From the NCBI GenBank assembly GCA_903887485.1, contig CAISPV010000060.1, forward strand, positions 1 to 64,000: a stretch of 64,000 nucleotides of DNA, in the 5' to 3' direction. Below the pieces are notes generated by a model. That model saw only the letters and a program-made list of their open reading frames with translations. It had not been told where the DNA came from and did not search any database. The stretch is from an uncultured Desulfobulbaceae bacterium. Lineage in GTDB: Bacteria; Desulfobacterota; Desulfobulbia; Desulfobulbales; Desulfocapsaceae. Position 1 is the stretch's first letter. Each line of letters begins with the position of its first letter. Positions 56,902-64,000 of the stretch are shown piece by piece. The translations under genes and the position numbers were made by a program.

Positions 56902-57115
56902 TCATTCAACCCTTTCCCAGACTAATTGCAGCACTCTTGGAGTTGGGTCGCTCACCGTTTGCAGTGGCGGACCCGTAATAACCAGCCTCTTCCCCTCAAA
57001 ATGGACAAACCTCGTATGGTCTTTCCCTGTCCAGGTTGGATCAGAAGTCTCTGTATGTCATAGACAGCAATCTCCAGGTGCCGATAATTCCCGGTTGTGA
57101 GACTCCAATCTGCTT
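56902..57115 (-). pseudogene. Truncated copy of the lipocalin-like gene at 58514
   Basis: This stretch is about 90% identical by eye to the intact gene on the same strand. It lacks the signal peptide region and has lost about 230 bases internally: the codons for TYRD join directly to SDPTWTGKD, which brings a stop (TGA) in frame. The C-terminal 40 codons through VWERVE and the stop codon are conserved, as are about 20 bases past the stop. It is a degenerate duplicate. Confidence 0.88.
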
Positions 57116-57285
57116 AAACCCATATAGTGCGACAATTTACCACTTCTTTTTTGTATATACAGTATGGTATGCATATTTAGAAAAAATTTTTGACTGTTGG
57201 AAAGTACTTTTTTCAGACGGCGTTGTGTTCACAAGACGCAACAATTGGCAAAAGCCATTTTTTCAATTGAAGGGAGAGACGTAAA

Positions 57286-58164
57286 ATGAAAAAAATCATA
57301 TGTGCCCTGAGTATTACTGTTGCGTTCATGGGGATGAGTGCCTTACCTGCGATCGCCGGCCCCCCGTTCACCAATATTGAAGGGGTTGGAGGAGTGGCCT
57401 TGAATCCATTGGCCTTCGTCGCAAACGGTATTAAAGCTGATGGGACAGGATTATTTGGCAGCACTGTTGTTTCCAAGCCCAATATCGGCTACTGGCATAT
57501 CGGAATGGGTGATTCAGACATTAACTGGGAGGCCGTCGGGGCCAACATGAGTTTCTGGAACGTGCTTGAAATTGGATACGGACATGAATTTGTCAGCATT
57601 GATGATGTGGCTAATGTTGAGAAAAACAACTTCTCGATGAAAGCGAACTTCCTGAAAGAGGGTGATTGGTATCCAGCTCTTGCCGTTGGTGCCATATACA
57701 AAGAAACAAACTTCACTGTTACACAGGATGACTCTGGTCTTGATTATTATGCTGTAGCCTCTAAACATTTTATGGATCTTCCAATGCCGATCGTCCTGAG
57801 TGCCGGTGTTGTTTCCACCAAAGGATATGTCCGAGGCGTTCTTGGCTTCGGCGACGATAGAGATGAAGCTTTCTTCGGTAACTTCGAGATCCTTCCTACT
57901 GCAAAAATGGACAGCTGCCCAGAGATTCTCAAAGGGCTTATTGTCGGTATAGACTATCTTGACGGCACAAAAGTCGGAACCAACCTGGAGACACATGCTG
58001 TTTGGAACGCGCATGTGGCCTGGATGTACAAAGAATTAACTCTGATCGCGGCATATGTTGGTTCAGGTTCAGATGAAGTCCGTGATTTTGCAGGCGGAAG
58101 GCGTGGTCTTCCGCCTACTGCCTTTGGTGACGGTTTTGCCCTCTCCATGCAATACCAGTTTTAA
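57286..58164 (+). CDS. DUF3034 family outer-membrane protein
   Basis: A 292-residue exported protein. The signal peptide ends near SALPAIAGPP, and the mature region shows DUF3034 hallmarks: IEGVGGVALNPLAFVAN, VSKPNIGYWHIGMG, and a C-terminal barrel strand LSMQYQF. It is probably an outer-membrane barrel of unknown function. GGGAGAGACGTAAA stands before ATG 57286. It lies between the two lipocalin-like copies and in the opposite direction. Confidence 0.85.
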   Translation: MKKIICALSITVAFMGMSALPAIAGPPFTNIEGVGGVALNPLAFVANGIKADGTGLFGSTVVSKPNIGYWHIGMGDSDINWEAVGANMSFWNVLEIGYGHEFVSIDDVANVEKNNFSMKANFLKEGDWYPALAVGAIYKETNFTVTQDDSGLDYYAVASKHFMDLPMPIVLSAGVVSTKGYVRGVLGFGDDRDEAFFGNFEILPTAKMDSCPEILKGLIVGIDYLDGTKVGTNLETHAVWNAHVAWMYKELTLIAAYVGSGSDEVRDFAGGRRGLPPTAFGDGFALSMQYQF

Positions 58165-58344
58165 TTGATTTACGAATAGAGCTGAAGTTTCCGATTTTTT
58201 TATAACGCCGCTGTAAAGTTGGCAAAAAGAGAGATCGATGGGACGAGCATCTGTTTATAAAATTTGCATAAAAATCGAAATGTTAGGCAGCAAAAGACTG
58301 GAGCGGCCTGCAAACTGGAATTATTGCAAATTGTACGCAAATCT

Positions 58345-58375
58345 CTTTGACCACGCCCTCAGGGCGTGGTCAAAG
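58345..58375. repeat. Perfect 31-bp palindrome
   Basis: CTTTGACCACGCCCT and its exact complement separated by a single C, within the gene-free stretch 58165-58513. The hairpin resembles IS200/IS605-type end hairpins or a terminator between convergent genes, but there is no transposase fragment or long T tract. Nothing else was recognised in this stretch. Confidence 0.7.
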
Positions 58376-58513
58376 TTCAATGGCTATGCCAGCCGAACAA
58401 ACCAGGCGACTTTCTCGCAACCCACTCTCGTCTGGTTCACGGATTGTTGAGGGTCAATCTATTCTCAAGACCTTTGCCCCCGCTTGTCCCCGTTTCCTCT
58501 TTTAGACCAGGCC

Positions 58514-59095
58514 TCATTCAACCCTTTCCCAGACTAATTGCAGCACTCTTGGAGTTGGGTCGCTCACCGTTTGCAGCGGCGGACCAGTAACAACCAGCCT
58601 CTTCCCCTCAAAATGGACAAACCGCGTTTGGTCTTTCCCTGTCCAGGTTGGATCAGAAGCCACTTCAACATGATGAATGACACCGGTCTCAGTCATGCTG
58701 TACGTTCCTGCATAGGCAATGCAGGAACGAAAGAGCATCGCCTGTTCCTCAAGGGGGGCCTGGTCAACATTTTCCGTCGAAACCTTCCTTGATGCGGCGG
58801 CAATAACCGCGCTCATTCTTCCGTCAGGCGTATAGGTGAGAAAACCTAGTGGCCCTTTCCCCCAAAGGTCCTCTTCTTTGCCGGTGGCCTGGTCTCTGTA
58901 TGTCATAGACAGCAATCTCCAGGTGCCGATGATTCCCTGTTGTGAGACTCCAGTCTGCTTTATATCTTTCCTCGCCTCTACAGGGTCGGCGGCAGATGAA
59001 ACATTGGCCCAAAAAAGAGCGAAGAAGGCGAAGGCAGCGATCACGGTGGAGAAAGCACGATAATGTTCGAAAGAAACTCTTTCTATCATTTTCAT
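58514..59095 (-). CDS. Lipocalin-like exported protein
   Basis: A 193-residue protein with a signal peptide (hydrophobic core AAFAFFALFW, cleavage near SSAADP). The mature part has GIIGTWRLLSMTYRD, GFLTYTPDGRMSAVI, YAGTYSMTETGVIHHVE and LQLVWERVE, fitting the lipocalin-like PF13924 family. A second ATG at 59089 has a better-spaced GGGGG upstream. A degenerate second copy lies at 56902. Function is unknown. Confidence 0.85.
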   Translation of the reverse strand: MKMIERVSFEHYRAFSTVIAAFAFFALFWANVSSAADPVEARKDIKQTGVSQQGIIGTWRLLSMTYRDQATGKEEDLWGKGPLGFLTYTPDGRMSAVIAAASRKVSTENVDQAPLEEQAMLFRSCIAYAGTYSMTETGVIHHVEVASDPTWTGKDQTRFVHFEGKRLVVTGPPLQTVSDPTPRVLQLVWERVE

Positions 59096-59207
59096 TTCCC
59101 CCTTATACGTTGTTTATGACGAGATCCCAGCTCAACAAAACCATAAGTGGCCCCCAAGTGAGAGGTGGACAGTATCTCTGATTATTCGTTTCCGCTCAGA
59201 CTCCCGT

Positions 59208-59798
59208 TCAATGGATTGCTTTATCACCCCAGATTTCTTTCAAGCGTTGATCACGACCACAATTCCAGCGATAGGTCTTGTAGCGGATTGGGTTTTTCTT
59301 ATAATAATCCTGATGATAGCTTTCGTTATCTTTAACGGGATAAAAGGTGGATGCCGTTAATATCGGCGTAACAACTTTTTCGTTGGGGAACTGCTCTTCA
59401 ACCTTCCTTTTCGATTGTTCAGCAAGTTTTCTTTCGGTTTCATTCGCTACGAAAATAGCACTTAAATAACTTGGGCCTTTATCACAAAATTGTCCTTGGG
59501 CGTCAAAGGGATCGATATGAACCCAGTAGTATTCCAACAACTCCTGGTAACTGACCTTGGCGGGATCATAGGTTATTTCAACGGCCTCCAGGTGACCTTC
59601 ATGGTTACCGTTGTAGGTTGGATTTATTAAAGTTCCACCCGTAAATCCTGAGACCACACCGGTTACCCCCGCAAGTTTTTCAAAATCCGCCTCCATACAC
59701 CAGAAACAGCCGCCAGCCAATATAGTTGTATCGGCGACAACATTTACAGCACAAGACAGGAAACTTACGAAGAGGATAAATTCCAATGTGGTTTTCAT
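59208..59798 (-). CDS. msrA: Peptide methionine sulfoxide reductase MsrA, exported
   Basis: Reduces methionine-S-sulfoxide. The 196-residue product from ATG 59798 (GGAGAGAG upstream) has a signal peptide (LEFILFVSFLSCAVNVVAD) and the catalytic GGCFWCMEADFEKL, EVVSG-like VTGVVSGFTGG, and YHQDYYKKNPIRY. The signal places it in the periplasm. It is the last gene of msrB-small peptide-msrA. Confidence 0.94.
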   Translation of the reverse strand: MKTTLEFILFVSFLSCAVNVVADTTILAGGCFWCMEADFEKLAGVTGVVSGFTGGTLINPTYNGNHEGHLEAVEITYDPAKVSYQELLEYYWVHIDPFDAQGQFCDKGPSYLSAIFVANETERKLAEQSKRKVEEQFPNEKVVTPILTASTFYPVKDNESYHQDYYKKNPIRYKTYRWNCGRDQRLKEIWGDKAIH

Positions 59799-59817
59799 AG
59801 TAGTTCTCTCTCCATTG

Positions 59818-59949
59818 TCATTTGCAAATATGGCAGTCGTCAGTCGTACAAACGCACGGCTTGGCTGATGGCGGAACATCGCCTGCCGCGCAGTAACCAG
59901 CGAACCCAAAAGCGACCAGCCCGGAAGCAAGCGTCAGAATTTTTCTCAT
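59818..59949 (-). CDS. 43-residue exported Cys-rich peptide
   Basis: Signal peptide (MRKILTLASGLVAFGFAGYCAAG) followed by a mature tail of about 20 residues, DVPPSAKPCVCTTDDCHICK, with four Cys in CxC and CxxC pairs. It lies between msrB and msrA with only 11 and 19 bases on either side and has AAGG before its ATG, so it is in the same operon. A metal- or redox-active helper of the Msr pair is plausible but unproven. Confidence 0.7.
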   Translation of the reverse strand: MRKILTLASGLVAFGFAGYCAAGDVPPSAKPCVCTTDDCHICK

Positions 59950-59960
59950 GGGAATCGCCT

Positions 59961-60461
59961 TTACGATCTGAGCACCGGTAAAGATTCGCTTTCTGCGACA
60001 AACTTCAACGCCAGCCCGTTGTTGCAATAGCGCAAACCGGTCGGCGCCGGGCCGTCTTTAAAAACGTGGCCCTGATGCCCGCCGCAACGCACGCAATGAT
60101 ATTCGGTGCGCGGCCAGACCAACTTGAAGTCCGTCCTGGTGCCGACAGCGCCCGGCAACGCATCCCAGAAACTGGGCCAACCGGTTCCGCTATCGAACTT
60201 ATGGGCAGAATCGAACAAAGGCAGAAAACAGGCGGCACAGATAAAAGTGCCTTTGCGTTTTTCATGGTTGAGCGGACTGCTGAACGCGGGTTCGGTATTC
60301 TCATCGAACAATACGGCGTAACTGTCGGGAGACAAGAGCTCCTTCCATGCGGATTTGGATTTGATGAACGATTCCACGGCAGCAGCCTCCCCGGCAAAAG
60401 CTGGTAACGTCGTAGCCAGGCACAAACCTGCTACATCGATAAAAAACTGACGGCGATTCAT
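59961..60461 (-). CDS. msrB: Peptide methionine sulfoxide reductase MsrB, exported
   Basis: Reduces methionine-R-sulfoxide. The 166-residue product starts MNRRQFFIDVAGLCLA, a twin-arginine-like signal. The mature enzyme has GTFICAACFLPLF and CVRCGGHQGHVF (zinc CxxC pairs) and LRYCNNGLAL with the catalytic Cys. SGTGWPSF is the substrate pocket. GGGAGCT precedes ATG 60461. With exported MsrA it forms a periplasmic repair set. Confidence 0.94.
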   Translation of the reverse strand: MNRRQFFIDVAGLCLATTLPAFAGEAAAVESFIKSKSAWKELLSPDSYAVLFDENTEPAFSSPLNHEKRKGTFICAACFLPLFDSAHKFDSGTGWPSFWDALPGAVGTRTDFKLVWPRTEYHCVRCGGHQGHVFKDGPAPTGLRYCNNGLALKFVAESESLPVLRS

Positions 60462-60756
60462 GATAGCTCCCGACTTTCTGAAATTTGATCTTTCCATTGA
60501 AAAGCAGGCTCAGTTGCCGATTACTTACAACTAAATGTATCACTCTTTACCGAGGAAATTCAATAGGGGGAGAGAGATAACCCACTGTTTTTTACGATCA
60601 GGCCATTTGCTTCTGCCCATGGCAGTACCTCATTCAGTGGGCATCACGATTCATTTTTTGTACGCAGGAAGCCACTATTTCTCAATATGCACGAAACAGT
60701 GACGACACTATCAAAATTCGTATTTCCCTCATTCTGCCTTTTGTCAGAGACAGTTA

Positions 60757-60804
60757 GCCCAACGCGAACATCTGTAGCTTGTCCGCAGAATGTTTCTGTT
60801 GGAC
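60757..60804 (-). other. attC-like recombination hairpin (candidate 1)
   Basis: On the minus strand GTCCAAC (fits RYYYAAC) and GTTGGGC (fits GTTRRRY) bound a 48-base hairpin. Between them are 5-base spacers and inner arms CATTCTG/CAGATG, where one arm has an extra base, as attC sites do. It is shorter than typical attC sites. It lies in the gene-free stretch 60462-60962, whose other parts show no feature. Confidence 0.4.
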
Positions 60805-60962
60805 CTTTTTGCCTTAAAAGCCCCTCTTGACCGTTAAAATGGTGCCTTTATGGCAACACATGGCCAATTTTTCATATTTTTTCTCATAAAATAAGTCAGT
60901 TGTCTTGGCCGGACCCAACATCACATTAAGCATTAAGATCCTCTCTCTACTTCCATTAACCA

Positions 60963-62486
60963 TCAATGAACAATCTCGTCGCCTGGCGGGGTTTCCTTAA
61001 AGTCTATCGGCTGCACCGGGTCCGTCATTTTGTCGACGCGAAACACGTTCTTGCAGACGACTCGCTGCAACCGGATGTCTACCAGTGTTGTACTGTTGCG
61101 GTGTAGTGCTTTCTCAAGCATCTCTCTTGACGCAGTGAACTCACAAGGGAGGTAGTGGACAAATCCTTTGTCGGGCCGAGCCACTATTCTGATTCCTAAT
61201 GTTTCAGCCCCTTTCAGTGCTTCTCGTACCACTTTGCCAGCTTCGTCCGAAACCGCCTCCGATCCTTTCATCACATCGTGGTTAAAGAAGTAGGTGATGG
61301 TCTCAGGATTAAGAGCATTGCGTTGGCGATCAACTGCAAAACCTTCAGGGAGGTGGTTAGGGTCAGCATCCGGGCCGTCGGTGAGAATCAGATCGTAATC
61401 TGTTACTGGATGATCCTCGTTGTCACGCACCCGAAAAATCATCATCGAGAACTTGTCGTGGATAAAATATCTGGGAGTTAAGAAAAATCGTTTTTCGACT
61501 TCTAATTTTTCGCTCTTCTGGATCTCCTCCGTTTCGACCGCGAATTGTTGGCACATTTGCATGAACTCGTCATTCGTTTGTACTTTGATGCAAGCAAGAA
61601 TTGCATTCACGGTTGCCTGGCTTTGTTTATCTCCCTGGTCCTCATTGACGCTGCGCATGATACCCATGTCTTCGCCCGAGTGAGATTTACCACTTATCAC
61701 CCGCAGGGGAGTCTTCGGTGCAGGAATGATAGATTCGATTATTAGCTCATTTGCTATGAATTCGCCATTTCCTCCCAATCCCAGCTTCGGTGTTTCCTGC
61801 ACCAGTTTAATGTAAGTGCCACAGAGATTTGCAGCTGCAACACGTACAACTCCATCCGAACCAATCTCGCCAGTATAAGGATTAATATGGTCATAAAACG
61901 CTCGGTCGATGTACTGCCCTGAGAGGACAAAGGGAAATACTCCCTTAGGTCCAATCCAACTCCCGCCATTACAAATCCACTTGGTATTGAGATCCCAGGC
62001 TTCGGCGCTGCCAAGCTCAAGCCAGTCGAGTACTCCTTGACCAGGCTCCACTCCGCCAAACCAAAATTTCAATCGGCTTAACCTCCCCTTACCGAGCTGG
62101 GCTAATGCTGAACCATAGTTGGCAGGTGCCAGCATGACAAGGTGGCTCATGGGGCAGATTTCGCTTCCCTCAGCCGTATAGTAGTGATGCCACCAATCAC
62201 GAATGACTGGACCGCCGGTTGAGTGTGTAATGCACACAAAACGGATTCCATCATCCACAATGTCAGACAGTTGATCTTTAACCGCAGCATGAAATGCCTT
62301 GGAGATATCATTAACACGAACTTCATCGTGAAAACTAATGTACCGACCGAGAAAAATTTCCTTGATCTGTATATTGACTCCTACTGCCTTAGCTTCCTCA
62401 CGCAAACGAACAGGTAAGCCTCCGTAGGTGTCAGTATTGGTGACACTCCATCCGTGAACGAATACTACAACTTTTTCAATCGGCAT
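60963..62486 (-). CDS. Alpha/beta hydrolase, lipase-like
   Basis: A 507-residue cytoplasmic protein with no signal peptide. The N-terminal ~260 residues are an alpha/beta-hydrolase: VVVFVHGWSVTNTDTYG (oxyanion HG), ICITHSTGG-type nucleophile elbow (THSTGG, Ser), and LVMLAPANYGSALA. The C-terminal 200 residues are unclassified (FFLTPRYFIHDKFSMMIFRV). Architecture recalls secreted phospholipase effectors, but no secretion genes are near. Neighbours may be integron cassettes. Confidence 0.75.
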   Translation of the reverse strand: MPIEKVVVFVHGWSVTNTDTYGGLPVRLREEAKAVGVNIQIKEIFLGRYISFHDEVRVNDISKAFHAAVKDQLSDIVDDGIRFVCITHSTGGPVIRDWWHHYYTAEGSEICPMSHLVMLAPANYGSALAQLGKGRLSRLKFWFGGVEPGQGVLDWLELGSAEAWDLNTKWICNGGSWIGPKGVFPFVLSGQYIDRAFYDHINPYTGEIGSDGVVRVAAANLCGTYIKLVQETPKLGLGGNGEFIANELIIESIIPAPKTPLRVISGKSHSGEDMGIMRSVNEDQGDKQSQATVNAILACIKVQTNDEFMQMCQQFAVETEEIQKSEKLEVEKRFFLTPRYFIHDKFSMMIFRVRDNEDHPVTDYDLILTDGPDADPNHLPEGFAVDRQRNALNPETITYFFNHDVMKGSEAVSDEAGKVVREALKGAETLGIRIVARPDKGFVHYLPCEFTASREMLEKALHRNSTTLVDIRLQRVVCKNVFRVDKMTDPVQPIDFKETPPGDEIVH

Positions 62487-62615
62487 CTCAACTCTCCTTA
62501 TCTTTAAGGTATGTAGGTAGGTTGACTGTCATCCTCACTGCCAAGGGGCAGCTCACGTAGCGATCCATGGTATCTTCTCGAAAAATTTTAGAGCCTGAAT
62601 TGTTGGGGTCGGTTG

Positions 62616-62903
62616 TCAAAAGAAAGCTAACTCCACAGATTCCCGATACGAGTGGAGCCGATTATTGGCAACCATTACTTCGGTGATGGAATAGCTGGAC
62701 ATGTGGGCGGCAGCTTCAGCCTTCGCCAAGTCTATGGGTGACATTGTCTTGAGCTCGTCCGGTGCCGCAAAGGTTGCACCGTTGAGAATGAAGCCTCGCA
62801 CAATACTGCCTGTGGACAGTTTGACGGTGCCATACTGATAGCCCCTTCCGTACTCGGCTTGGTCTTTCAGCCACGATTGAAGATGTATCGGCAACTTTAC
62901 CAT
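62616..62903 (-). CDS. Small protein of unknown function
   Basis: A 95-residue protein, MVKLPIHLQSWLKDQAEYGR at the N-terminus, with VKLSTGSIVRGFILNGATFA in the middle and a helical C-terminus. No family was recognised; GSIVRGFILN suggests a small beta-barrel strand pair. It has no signal or membrane segment. It follows attC-like candidate 2 with about 80 bases of leader and precedes the hydrolase gene by 129 bases. Confidence 0.55.
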   Translation of the reverse strand: MVKLPIHLQSWLKDQAEYGRGYQYGTVKLSTGSIVRGFILNGATFAAPDELKTMSPIDLAKAEAAAHMSSYSITEVMVANNRLHSYRESVELAFF

Positions 62904-62982
62904 AACGACCTATTCCTCTATGTTTTGTTAATGTTCTGCCACACAATCCCTGTGGCTCAATGCCTTTGTCCGGGGGGCGATG

Positions 62983-63106
62983 CGGGAACGTTCAAATTGA
63001 GGGGCTGGCCGATTACAAAACCTGACCGAAGCTCCGGAAGTTCAAAAAGCTACAGGCCGCAAAGAGAACGCATATCGGCCAGTCCCTCTCAAATGCAGGG
63101 TTAGGC
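62983..63106 (-). other. attC-like recombination hairpin (candidate 2)
   Basis: On the minus strand GCCTAAC starts a 124-base region and GTTCCCG ends it. The inner arms TGAGAGGGACTGGCCGAT (63074-63090) and ATCGGCCAGCCCCTCA (62998-63013) pair except for two extra A bases in one arm, the classical extrahelical-base pattern of attC. The final seven bases do not fit GTTRRRY. It lies just after the gene at 63120. Confidence 0.45.
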
Positions 63107-63119
63107 AAAATGCTTGATG

Positions 63120-63944
63120 TCAAGACTTGCCCCCTTCGTTCCCCTCATCCTTGTATCCAAGCCTTTGGAACATTTTTTTCCTGAAGAGCCAGATGATTGC
63201 AGCAATAGCCGCCCCAAGCAATCCAGTTAAGAGTTTGATTACATTGTCAATTACGACAACTTTGAACTTAATCCAACGGTCATGGATAATATCCGGTATT
63301 GCAATTGCTTTGATCGAAATATGTAATGGCTTGGGTGATAGTCCATGTGGAGTGCTATTGCATTTAACGGAGCCATACAGTTCAATTTTGGCCCCTACGT
63401 CATATTCTCCATCAATAAGCGCTATTAAGTTAAAAGGGAATTCGGTTCCACTTGCAGTGATTTCTTGGCAATCGTTCCCTACGATCTCTAATTTAAGGCC
63501 ATTATTCTTCCCACCTGTATAATCTGGTATGACTTTTGCGAACTTGGCCACTATGTCAATATTCACGCTAGCGCTCATCTCGGTGCCTACGGTTACAGGT
63601 TTTTTGCTTTTTGGACCAATCCAAACCTTATACTTATATCGATTGCCAACTATCAGTTGTTCCTTCGGGCCTTTTATTTCGGCTAAGTAACTTTCAGATA
63701 TCTTGTTATATCGATTGCCAACTATCAGTTGTTCCTTCGGGCCTTTTATTTCGGCTAAGTAACTTTCAGATATCTTGTTTTCAGGATTCTCGAAAGGTAT
63801 TGATTTCGCAAATTCTTTTTGACCATGAGCAGATATTGTTGGATTAGATGATTTATCTGAGTATTTGGATGGAGGCGTCACAACAGGCGAGGACAATTTA
63901 GGCGGCATTGATAATGGTGCGTTGTCTTCTTCGGTTTTTTCCAT
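63120..63944 (-). CDS. Single-span membrane protein with internal tandem duplication
   Basis: A 274-residue protein of no recognised family. Polar N-terminal 50 residues, then two identical 24-residue units (KISESYLAEIKGPKEQLIVG core), a beta-rich middle (VTVGTEMSASVNIDIVAKFA, SVKCNSTPHGLSPKPL), and one membrane helix near residue 245 (LLTGLLGAAIAAIIWLF) with a short basic tail. The duplication is exact at DNA level and therefore recent. Upstream bases 63945-64000 hold no complete feature. Confidence 0.65.
   Translation of the reverse strand: MEKTEEDNAPLSMPPKLSSPVVTPPSKYSDKSSNPTISAHGQKEFAKSIPFENPENKISESYLAEIKGPKEQLIVGNRYNKISESYLAEIKGPKEQLIVGNRYKYKVWIGPKSKKPVTVGTEMSASVNIDIVAKFAKVIPDYTGGKNNGLKLEIVGNDCQEITASGTEFPFNLIALIDGEYDVGAKIELYGSVKCNSTPHGLSPKPLHISIKAIAIPDIIHDRWIKFKVVVIDNVIKLLTGLLGAAIAAIIWLFRKKMFQRLGYKDEGNEGGKS
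63634..63777. repeat. Exact 72-bp direct tandem duplication
   Basis: Bases 63634-63705 and 63706-63777 are identical and in frame (24 codons each) inside the gene at 63120. No divergence was found, so the event is recent or an assembly artefact. Confidence 0.93.
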
Positions 63945-64000
63945 CGCTATGACCTTTGTCTTGGCATGAGCCGGCGCCTTCTCGGCCTTTATGTGAGTCA

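Noticed and set aside
58278-58284. GTTAGGC-type heptamer that could belong to a third attC site
   Set aside because: No partner heptamer or paired inner arms were found within 150 bases.
58238-58450. 70-codon frame covering the 31-bp palindrome
   Set aside because: No ribosome binding site, no family pattern, and it runs through a perfect inverted repeat; more likely spacer.
62487-62615. Possible attC between the hydrolase and the 95-residue gene (AACAATTCA core)
   Set aside because: The first heptamer breaks RYYYAAC and no pairing arms or GTTRRRY end are present.

Overview
This 64 kb window looks chromosomal and comes from a Gram-negative anaerobe or facultative anaerobe. The best guess is Desulfobacterota (Desulfobulbales-like). 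That placement is inferred from the gene mix, not from a marker gene: futalosine-route menaquinone genes (mqnB, mqnD), a fused SecDF, LarB, the radical SAM enzyme AmrS, a class II DAHP synthase, a NIL-domain ferredoxin, BamD and lipoproteins. No rRNA or tRNA gene was recognised.

Regions. 0-7 kb: a 6S RNA candidate downstream of zapA and a ZapB-like gene, then a Nudix hydrolase, an MltD-like transglycosylase, MoaE, a receiver-domain relic, a BrkB/YihY membrane protein, a lipoprotein, a DUF1456 protein and an RluA-type pseudouridine synthase. 7-13.8 kb: a nitrogen block with gdhA-bpt-amrS on the minus strand facing away from glnB-amtB, which has a good sigma-54 promoter; an outer-membrane protein follows. 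13.8-18 kb: mqnB-mqnD-mobBA, queA, fmdB. 18-25 kb: a hybrid sensor kinase, trxA-trxB-bamD, an acyltransferase. 25-33.6 kb: a NIL ferredoxin, an APH-like/ATPase pair that is split here, larB, secDF-ykgJ-HAD, and a cNMP-binding/DUF4388 protein. 33.9-36.6 kb: a 912-residue membrane protein with an N-terminal E2 (ubiquitin-conjugating)-like domain. 36.7-45 kb: YbhB, a methyltransferase, a second transglycosylase, pcm, a BamE-like lipoprotein, htpG, hemG. 45-48.4 kb: a 1062-residue fusion of radical SAM, ArsM-like methyltransferase and a Cys-rich C-terminal domain. 48.4-56.8 kb: DUF2058, a 41-residue membrane peptide, RNase HI, SrkA, DAHP synthase, ThpR, a ferritin-like protein, and a Cache-PAS-GGDEF diguanylate cyclase.

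56.8-64 kb looks accessory. A DUF3034 outer-membrane protein lies between an intact lipocalin-like gene and a truncated, internally deleted copy of it. An msrB-small peptide-msrA cluster follows, then a run of minus-strand genes (an alpha/beta hydrolase, a 95-residue protein, a membrane protein) with long spacers. Two spacers contain attC-like hairpins, so these genes may be integron cassettes, although no integrase is visible. The last gene carries an exact 72-bp tandem duplication.

The two most unusual proteins are the membrane-anchored E2-like protein (33896-36634) and the radical SAM/ArsM-like fusion (45165-48353). Neither has its expected partners next to it.
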